Assembly: GCA_020632925.1 (NCBI GenBank)
Contig: JACKER010000015.1
Coordinates: 186,001 to 250,000, forward strand
Origin: Alphaproteobacteria bacterium
GTDB lineage: Bacteria; Myxococcota_A; UBA796; GCA-2862545
DNA: 64,000 bases
Direction of reading: 5' to 3'
The notes beneath the pieces were generated by a model. The model was not told where the DNA came from. It saw nothing but the letters and a program-made list of their open reading frames with translations, and made no database searches. Every line of letters starts with the position of its first letter. The first letter of the stretch is position 1. Positions 57,870 to 64,000 of this stretch are shown here, one piece after another. Position numbers and translations under genes: made by a program.

Positions 57870-60800
57870 GTGTCCGACCTGCCCTGGCCCCCCAACCCGG
57901 TGGATCCGCCGGCCCACCTCGGTGCGGTGACGCCGGCCTACCGACGCCAGCTCGCCGCAGTGCTGCTCGGGCTCGGTGTGTTCCTGGCGATCTACCTGGG
58001 ACTCCTCTGGTACCTCCTCGACACCGTCTGGGTCGCCTGGTCGCGTCTGGGCTGTGGCGGGCTGCTGCTCGCGAGCCCGGCGTTGTTGCTGTCGCTGTTC
58101 CTGCTGTCCGGGCTGCTCGCGGTGAAGCGCGGCGCGCTCGGACCCGACGCGATCGAGGTCACGGCCGAGGACGAGCCCGCCCTGCTCGCGTTCGTCCACC
58201 GGGTGGCCGACGAGGTCGGCGCCCCGCGTCCGCACAAGGTGTTCCTCGTGTCGGGCGTCCAGGCCGCCGTGTTCTTCGATCTGGCCGCCTGGAACCTGCT
58301 GCTCCCGACGCGGAAGAACCTGATGCTCGGGCTCGGGCTGGTCAACGTCGCGACCCTCGACGAGCTCAAGGCCGTGCTCGCGCACGAGTTCGGCCACTTC
58401 GCCCAGCGCTCCACGGGCGTGAGCCGCTACGCCTACACCTCGATGCAGATCGTGGCGCACCTCGTCGGCCACCGCGGCCGCATCGACGGCTTCCTGCACG
58501 GACTGTCCGTGATGGACCTGCGGATCGCCTGGATCGGCTGGGTGCTGCGTCTCATCGTCTGGTCGATGCGCGCCGTACTCGACACGGTGTTCCGTGGGCT
58601 CTTGTTCGTTGAGCGCGCTCTCTCCCGCGAGATGGAGTTCCAGGCCGACCTGGTGTCGGTGCGGCTGGCGGGCAGCGACAGCCTCGTACACGCCCTCAGC
58701 CGGCTGGTCGCGGCCGACGAGGCCTGGGACCGCGCGCTGGACCTCGCCGCCGAGCGCGCGTCCCGCGACGAGATCGCGGACGATCTGTACGCCGTGCAGA
58801 CCCGCATCGTCGAGCGCTTGGGGCAGGTTCGCGACGAGCCCACGTTCGGCGCCACACCCGCCCGTCCGGAGGCGGAGCCGGCGACCTTCCGCGTGTTCTC
58901 CCGCCAGGCCGCGACCGCGCCCCAGATGTGGTCCACCCACCCGACCAACCCCGACCGCGAGGAGAACGCGAAGCGGACCTACCTGGCGTCCACGCTCGAC
59001 CCGCGCCCGGCCTGGGTGCTGTTCTCGGACCCGAAGCGCCTCTGCCGGCAGACCACCGCGCGCGTGCTCGCCATGCTGGAGCCGCAGGGGGAGACGGCGG
59101 ACCTCGTGCCGGCGGTCGACGTGATGTTCGACGCGCTCCCCGCCCAGCCCCGCTTCCGGGGGATGTACCTCGGGCGCTCCGTCGTGCGCGCGGCGCGGCG
59201 GGCCGCCGACCTGGTGGGAGAGCTGCCCGACGAGCCCAACCGGGACGCCGTGGTCGCCCGGCTCGACGCGCTCTACCCGGAGTCGCTCGTCCCCGAGCTC
59301 CGCACGCTCCGAGAGCACGTGGAGGAGCTGGCGCTGCTCGAGGGGCTCCGCGACGGGTTGCTGGAGGCGCCGGGCGGGGTGGTGCGCTTCCGCGGCCGGG
59401 AGCTGCCGCGGCGCGAGCTCGCTGAGACGGTCGAGCTCGTGCGCGGCGAGGTGAAGGCGGAGGCGGCGGCGCTCGCGGAGCACGATCGCGAGGTGCGGAC
59501 GGCGCATCGGCTCGCCGCGCGCCTCGTCGATCCGGGTTGGGAGCGGTGCCTCGAGGGGCTGCTCGGGCTGTTGCACCTCGTGGAGCACGCGCGCGCCGAC
59601 CTGCAGGACGCCCACGCGGTGCTGGGCCACACGGTGAAGGTGGCGATGGCGGACGGCAGCGTCAGCACCTCGGAGCAACGACGGATCGCGAGCGTGGCGC
59701 ATGACGCGTACGTGGCGTGCGGGCAGCTCTACGGCCTGCGGGCCCAGGTCGCACCGCCCATCGCGGACGAGCCCCACGACCTGAGCGCCCTGTTGCCCGC
59801 CGACCCGATGCTGCCGCCACCGGCGGTCGGGAACCTCGCCCAGTGGCTGCCGGCGTTCGCGGCCTGGGCGGGCGCCGTCGACGCCCGGCTCTCGGCGATC
59901 GGGCCCCGCGTGCTCACCTGCCTGCTGCGGACCGAGGACGAGGTGGCGGCCGCGCTCCGCGACGGGGTGTCGCTCGCGGAGGCACCGCCCGCCTGCGTGG
60001 TCCCGGCGCACCACGCCACGCTCGTGCCGGGAGAGGAGCGCGAGCGCACGGATCGGTTGTCGGCCTGGGACCGGTTCCAGACGGCGGACGGCTGGCTCGC
60101 GGGGGGCGCGCGGCTGGCGGTGGCGGGCGGCATCCTGGGGACCAGCGCGCTGGCCACCGGCTGGATGATGGTGGGGACCGACGTCACCGTGACCAACGGG
60201 CTCGCGATCCCGGTGGTGGTGCAGCTCGGCGCGGTGACCCTCCACGTCGACCCGGGAGCGGCGGACCACGTCACGCTGGACGGCGACGACCTCGTGCTCC
60301 GCACCACGACCGAGGAGGGCGCGACGATCGAGGAGCTCGAGGTCGACCTGGGCGGGGCGCCGAGCGCGGGCATGGTCTACGACGTGGCCTCGGCGGCGGT
60401 GCTCTCGGTGGGGACCGTGGTCTACGGCCCGGGGCCGGCGCGGCCCGCTCGGGTCATCGGGGCGCCGCGGTGGTCGCGCGCGACGGTGGATGTCCCGTAC
60501 GGTGACCCCCCGGAGCAGATCGAGGTGCCGAAGGGGGCGCCCTACGGGACGCGCACGGTGCTGCTGTCTGACGGCCAGCCATCGTATCGCGTGCTCACGA
60601 GCCTCCCGCGTCCCGAGCGCGACGCGCTGGTGGCGGCCCACCTGCGGTGGGATCCTGCGGCGACGCTGTCGACGTGGTCCGGTCTCGCCGAGCCCGCGGA
60701 CCTCCCCGTCCTGGCGCAGCGCTCCGACGCCGAGGAGCAGCGACTGGCGCTGGGCGCCTTCGCCCAGGACGTGGCGCGGGCGGCGGCGGACCCCACGGTG

Positions 60801-61619
60801 TGCGAGCGGCACGTGGCGGACGCGACGGCCCACCCGGACGACCTCGCTCGCCGGCTGCTCGCGGCCCGCTGCGGCGACGACGAGGGGGTGTTGGCGCTGT
60901 GGACGGCGCACCCTGAGGATGTCGGGGTCGCGTGGGAGGCCCTCGCGGCGTTGACGCACCTGGAGCGATGGGAGGAAGCCGCCGCGCTGGCGGCGCGTGT
61001 CGCGGTCGATCGTGATCCGCGGCTCGTGCTCCGACTGTCGCGGCTGGTGGGCACCGAGCGGCCCCCGCTGCCCACCGACGCCGCCCTCGGGCCGGTGCTG
61101 GCGATCGAGGACGATCCGGACGCCGCGCGTGCCGCGGCTGCCGCCTCCCCCGAGCTCGAGCTCGTGATGCTGCTCGCGGGCGGCGTCCCCACCACCGCCT
61201 CGCTCGACGCCGCCCAACCGGACGTGTCGCGGCGGTTCCTCCCCCTCGTGGCCGCGTCGGACGGCGTGATCGGCGCGATCGTGGTGCAGGCGATCGAGGC
61301 CGGGGAGGGCGTGGACACCTGGGCGGACGCCGTCGCCGTGGCGTCGCTCGCGGTTCGCGAGGGGAGGCCTCCGCCGCCGGCGGCCCTCGAGCTCCTGGGC
61401 CACCTGCCGGGAGGTTCGGTGGTGGTGGCCGCCCTCGACCGGGAGCGCCTCGCGACGCCGGGCTGGCTCGACGAGCAGCTGCGGGGCGTCGACGTCGGCA
61501 CGCGGGCGCGGGCCCGGCTGGTCGGCTGCATCGTGCTCGGCGACGAGGCGCCGGGGGCCTGGCGGAAGGAGGCGAGGGCGCTACTCCTCCCGTGGGAACG
61601 TCCGTGGCTCCACCCCTGA
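57870..61619 (+). CDS. giant membrane M48 protease with long C-terminal extension
   Basis: 1249 residues from a GTG after GGGAG. Two TM helices (about 28-50 and 58-80) precede the protease domain, with VLAHEFGHFAQRSTG (about residue 172) as HExxH and SREMEFQADLVSVRLAG (about residue 252) as the third ligand. Further TM segments lie at about 220-250. The remaining 900 residues are helical and Leu/Ala-rich, with another TM (about 745-770) and a beta-rich section (about 770-910: VTVTNGLAIPVVVQLGAVTLHVDPG). They resemble HEAT/TPR-type repeats toward the end. Such a large extension on an M48 core is uncommon; membrane quality control is a guess. Confidence 0.88.
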   Translation: MSDLPWPPNPVDPPAHLGAVTPAYRRQLAAVLLGLGVFLAIYLGLLWYLLDTVWVAWSRLGCGGLLLASPALLLSLFLLSGLLAVKRGALGPDAIEVTAEDEPALLAFVHRVADEVGAPRPHKVFLVSGVQAAVFFDLAAWNLLLPTRKNLMLGLGLVNVATLDELKAVLAHEFGHFAQRSTGVSRYAYTSMQIVAHLVGHRGRIDGFLHGLSVMDLRIAWIGWVLRLIVWSMRAVLDTVFRGLLFVERALSREMEFQADLVSVRLAGSDSLVHALSRLVAADEAWDRALDLAAERASRDEIADDLYAVQTRIVERLGQVRDEPTFGATPARPEAEPATFRVFSRQAATAPQMWSTHPTNPDREENAKRTYLASTLDPRPAWVLFSDPKRLCRQTTARVLAMLEPQGETADLVPAVDVMFDALPAQPRFRGMYLGRSVVRAARRAADLVGELPDEPNRDAVVARLDALYPESLVPELRTLREHVEELALLEGLRDGLLEAPGGVVRFRGRELPRRELAETVELVRGEVKAEAAALAEHDREVRTAHRLAARLVDPGWERCLEGLLGLLHLVEHARADLQDAHAVLGHTVKVAMADGSVSTSEQRRIASVAHDAYVACGQLYGLRAQVAPPIADEPHDLSALLPADPMLPPPAVGNLAQWLPAFAAWAGAVDARLSAIGPRVLTCLLRTEDEVAAALRDGVSLAEAPPACVVPAHHATLVPGEERERTDRLSAWDRFQTADGWLAGGARLAVAGGILGTSALATGWMMVGTDVTVTNGLAIPVVVQLGAVTLHVDPGAADHVTLDGDDLVLRTTTEEGATIEELEVDLGGAPSAGMVYDVASAAVLSVGTVVYGPGPARPARVIGAPRWSRATVDVPYGDPPEQIEVPKGAPYGTRTVLLSDGQPSYRVLTSLPRPERDALVAAHLRWDPAATLSTWSGLAEPADLPVLAQRSDAEEQRLALGAFAQDVARAAADPTVCERHVADATAHPDDLARRLLAARCGDDEGVLALWTAHPEDVGVAWEALAALTHLERWEEAAALAARVAVDRDPRLVLRLSRLVGTERPPLPTDAALGPVLAIEDDPDAARAAAAASPELELVMLLAGGVPTTASLDAAQPDVSRRFLPLVAASDGVIGAIVVQAIEAGEGVDTWADAVAVASLAVREGRPPPPAALELLGHLPGGSVVVAALDRERLATPGWLDEQLRGVDVGTRARARLVGCIVLGDEAPGAWRKEARALLLPWERPWLHP

Positions 61620-61622
61620 CGG

Positions 61623-62435
61623 TCAGCCCTCGCGCTCGGCGCGTTGCTGGAGCTCGACCAGGCGGTCCTCGATCCACTGCGTGATCTCGTCGAGCGGCCG
61701 GTCCGCGAGGCCCTTCGCGCTGTCCACCACGTCGCCGAAGCGCACCTCCACGAGCTGTCCGGCCCGGGGCCAGCGCGCGCCGATGGGCAGCACCTTCTCC
61801 ATGCCGCGGTGGTGGAAGGGGAGGACCAGGGGACGCGCGGCCTGGATCAGGTGGGCGGTTCCGGACTTCAGCGGCCGGTGCAGCTCGAGCGGCGAGCGGC
61901 TGCGCGTGCCCTCGGGGAAGACGTGGACCCACTCGCCCGCCTGCAGTCGCTCAGCGAGAAAGCGCATCGCCGGCTGATCGATGCCGGCACCGCGGATGAT
62001 GGGGACGCCCTTGCCAGCTCCGAAGAACCAGGCCTTCGTGTCGGTCGAGAAGAAGTTCAGCGCGTCCACCGGGATCCACCGGAGGTCCTTCCAGCGCGGC
62101 TTCGCGAGGCAGGCCATCAACCACGGATCGTCGAACAGGCTGACGTGGTTGGAGACGGTCAGGATGCCGCGACTGCGCTCCTTGGCCTTCTTCCTCGCAT
62201 CCTTGAGGACCTGCCCGTCATGGAGCACGAGTCGGTTCACGCCCTGGATCAGGCCACGGCAGGCCAGCGTCACGATGGGCGCCAGGATCTCCCGGGTGAC
62301 GGTGCGCGACGGATCGAAACGGCCCACCGCTTCGCGCTCGCGGGGCGTCCATGTGGTCGAGGGGTCGGCCACGGCGACGTCGTACCACAGCGGCTGGACA
62401 CGATCCCCCTGGCGTGGAGCGGTCCTGCGATCCAT
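61623..62435 (-). CDS. PlsC/tafazzin-like acyltransferase
   Basis: 270 residues. GILTVSNHVSLFDDPWLMACL (about residue 95) is the NHxSxxDDP form of motif I, typical of tafazzin-like proteins (plain PlsC has NHxSxxD). WVHVFPEGTRSRS (about residue 187) is motif III, and VLPFHHRGMEKVLP the motif IV region. It transfers acyl groups to lysophospholipid on the membrane. The N-terminal hydrophobic stretch EILAPIVTLACRGLIQGVNRLVL could dip into the bilayer. It converges on the giant M48 gene with a 3-base gap. Confidence 0.9.
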   Translation of the reverse strand: MDRRTAPRQGDRVQPLWYDVAVADPSTTWTPREREAVGRFDPSRTVTREILAPIVTLACRGLIQGVNRLVLHDGQVLKDARKKAKERSRGILTVSNHVSLFDDPWLMACLAKPRWKDLRWIPVDALNFFSTDTKAWFFGAGKGVPIIRGAGIDQPAMRFLAERLQAGEWVHVFPEGTRSRSPLELHRPLKSGTAHLIQAARPLVLPFHHRGMEKVLPIGARWPRAGQLVEVRFGDVVDSAKGLADRPLDEITQWIEDRLVELQQRAEREG

Positions 62436-62462
62436 GGTGGCCGCCTCTCGGGGAGGTGAAGG

Positions 62463-63206
62463 ATGAGCGGTCGTTTCACGTGGTTCGATCTGATGACCGG
62501 CGATCCCGCTGCGGCGTCCGACTGGTACGCGCAGCACATGGCGTGGGGCACCCAGGCGTGGGACGGGCCGATGGCGTACACGATGTTCACGCAGGGCGAC
62601 GAGACGTTCGGCGGCGCGATGCAGCTGCCGGAGGAGGCCGCGAAGATGGGCGCTCCGCCGCACTGGCTCGGGTACGTGGGGGTCGCCGACGTGGATGGCG
62701 CGGTGGCCCGGGCGGGCGAGCTCGGCGGGCGGGTGATGCGGCCGGGGACGGACATCCCGGGGGTCGGGCGGTTCGCGATCCTCGCCGATCCGGAGGGTGC
62801 GGTGTTCGCCGTGTTCCGGAGCACGGGCGGCGACGACGGGCAGGCGAAGGTCCTCGCCTGGTGCGAGCTCGCCGCGGAGGACCCCGACGCCGTCTGGCCC
62901 TTCTACGAGGGGCTGCTCGGCTGGCGGAAGACGGACGCGATGGACATGGGCGACATGGGGACGTACCAGATGTTCGGCGTCGAAGGCTCCATGGGTGGGA
63001 TGATGCGGCGCGTCCCCGGCATGCCGGTCTCGGCCTGGACCTACTACTTCCGGACCGACGACACCCACAGCCGCACCGCGACGCTGGTGGACGCTGGTGC
63101 GACCCTGATCATGGGCCCGCGCGAGGTCCCCGGGGGCGACTTCATCTCGGTCCTGACCGATCCGCAGGGTGCCGTGCTCGCGGTCCACAGCCCCAAGCCC
63201 GCCTGA
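62463..63206 (+). CDS. two-domain VOC (CFP30B-like) protein, paralogue of 49331
   Basis: 247 residues from an ATG after GGGAGG. FTWFDLMTGDPAAASDWYAQHM, then GVGRFAILADPEGAVFAVFR form the first VOC module. VLAWCELAAEDPDAVWPFYEGLLGW, then FISVLTDPQGAVLAVHSPK form the second. The middle is Met/Gly-rich (KTDAMDMGDMGTYQMFGVEGSMGGMMR). The ligand is unknown. It follows the divergent acyltransferase start by 27 bases and precedes the lipase-like gene by 11. Confidence 0.9.
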   Translation: MSGRFTWFDLMTGDPAAASDWYAQHMAWGTQAWDGPMAYTMFTQGDETFGGAMQLPEEAAKMGAPPHWLGYVGVADVDGAVARAGELGGRVMRPGTDIPGVGRFAILADPEGAVFAVFRSTGGDDGQAKVLAWCELAAEDPDAVWPFYEGLLGWRKTDAMDMGDMGTYQMFGVEGSMGGMMRRVPGMPVSAWTYYFRTDDTHSRTATLVDAGATLIMGPREVPGGDFISVLTDPQGAVLAVHSPKPA

Positions 63207-63217
63207 TAGACGGGGGC

Positions 63218-64000
63218 ATGGACCGCATCTACCTCGTACCGGGCTTCTTCGGCTTCGCGAACCTCGGCGATCTCCGCTACTTCGGGCACGTGGTGCCGCT
63301 CCTGCGCGACCTGGGGGAGGTGGAGGTCGTGAGGACCCACCCCACCGCATCGCTGACGACCCGGGCCCGGCTGCTCCACGACGCGGTCGCCGCGACCTCG
63401 AAGCCCGGAGATCGCGTCCACCTGATCGGCCACTCGTCGGGCGGGCTGGACGCGCGCCTGCTGGTGGCACCGGGGGCGAAGCTCGGCAACGGGCTCGATC
63501 CTTCCGCGGTCGCCGAGCGCGTCCGTACCGTGGTCACGGTCGCCACACCCCACCGCGGCACCCCGTCGGCCGAGGTGTTCACCACCGTCGCGGGCAAGGC
63601 GCTCCTCCGGGCGCTGTCGCTGATGACGATCGTGGTGCTCCGTCGCGGTGGCCTGCCGCTCCAGGCGCTGCTCCAGGTCTCGGACCTGCTCGTGAGCACC
63701 GAGAAGCTCCTGGCGTCCGACCCGAAGATGCTCGACGAGGTGTTCTCGGGCCTGCTGGGCGAGCTCTCGCCCGAGCGCAGGCAGCAGGTGGCGGCGTTCT
63801 TCGCGGCGATGGGCACCGACCAGGGGCTGCTGCCCCAGCTCATGCCGGACGCCATGCGGCTGTTCGACGCGACCACCGCCGACCGTCCGGGCGTGCGCTA
63901 CGGCTCGGTCGTCACCCGGGCGCGGCGCCCCGGGATGGTGGGGGTGGCGTCCGCGGGGTTCTCCCCGGTCGCGCAGGCGGGCTTCGTGTGGTTCACGCTG
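63218..64000 (+). CDS. lipase-like alpha/beta hydrolase, C-terminus outside window
   Basis: 261 codons to the window edge. MDRIYLVPGFFGF gives the first strand and oxyanion region, VHLIGHSSGGLDARLLVAPG (about residue 67) the GxSxG nucleophile elbow, and VVTVATPHRGTPSAE the family strand after it, as in triacylglycerol lipases and PGAP1-like proteins. No signal peptide. The catalytic Asp and His should lie further on, so an active enzyme cannot be confirmed from this part alone. Confidence 0.85.
   Translation, partial: MDRIYLVPGFFGFANLGDLRYFGHVVPLLRDLGEVEVVRTHPTASLTTRARLLHDAVAATSKPGDRVHLIGHSSGGLDARLLVAPGAKLGNGLDPSAVAERVRTVVTVATPHRGTPSAEVFTTVAGKALLRALSLMTIVVLRRGGLPLQALLQVSDLLVSTEKLLASDPKMLDEVFSGLLGELSPERRQQVAAFFAAMGTDQGLLPQLMPDAMRLFDATTADRPGVRYGSVVTRARRPGMVGVASAGFSPVAQAGFVWFTL

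Overview
The window is a GC-rich, gene-dense bacterial chromosome segment. Its gene content points to a large-genome Myxococcota or related former Deltaproteobacteria lineage. The signs are many short lipoproteins with lipoboxes, an Asp/Ala/Ser/Thr dipeptide tract behind a lipobox, a MopE-type metal-binding repeat with FG-GAP repeats, a 1663-residue Ser/Thr kinase, a TIGR02147-type regulator, an NtrC-type sigma-54 activator and two-domain CFP30B-like VOC proteins. This assignment is inference from content. I found no rRNA, tRNA or CRISPR array.

Layout. 1-9.2 kb: a 3'-truncated vanadium haloperoxidase (-); a + unit of lipoprotein, dolichyl-phosphate-mannose-synthase-like GT2 and SAM methyltransferase; a - unit of UPF0104-type membrane protein, sulfotransferase and lipoproteins, the last one broken; and a polytopic membrane protein (+). 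9.5-16 kb: a PNGase F-like lipoprotein, two unknown proteins, a frameshifted MopE/FG-GAP lipoprotein, and a lipoprotein / ECF sigma / small membrane protein trio. 16.2-23.9 kb: a CusCBA-type heavy-metal efflux operon headed by a small Cys/His-rich exported protein, divergent from a zinc-ribbon protein and MsrB. 23.9-29.7 kb: an M48 lipoprotein protease downstream of a pseudokinase-kinase-FG-GAP receptor. 29.9-40.8 kb: a leftward block encoding an ABC transporter with a badly degenerate ATPase, an HlyD-type adaptor, a TolC-type channel, two large exported beta-rich proteins and two small secreted proteins, with a divergent winged-helix gene. 41-49 kb: a membrane-anchored Pro-rich protein, a degenerate IS1595-type transposase, a TrkA-C membrane protein, a receiver domain, a histidine kinase / NtrC pair followed by a sigma-54 promoter and pal, and an ECF42-type sigma with its DGPF partner. 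49-64 kb: a VOC protein; a three-gene unit of ThDP enzyme, D-amino-acid-oxidase-like flavoprotein and dienelactone hydrolase, of which the first two carry Tat signals; a band-7 protein; a TIGR02147 regulator with a GNP-motif lipoprotein; a membrane protein; a HIT protein; a giant M48 protein; a tafazzin-like acyltransferase; a second VOC protein; and a lipase-like hydrolase cut by the window end.

Two properties recur. Genes within operons are very often joined by 4-base GTGA or ATGA overlaps, suggesting heavy translational coupling. Long gaps between convergent genes hold inverted repeats. Three of these (4.1-4.5, 9.25-9.59 and 14.25-14.53 kb) share one design: a hexanucleotide array, a 111-150 base spacer, and the reverse-complement array. 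Each uses a different hexamer. This is the most unusual non-coding signal here. The most interesting coding signals are the Tat-exported ThDP/flavoenzyme pair and the transporter with a degenerate ATPase.
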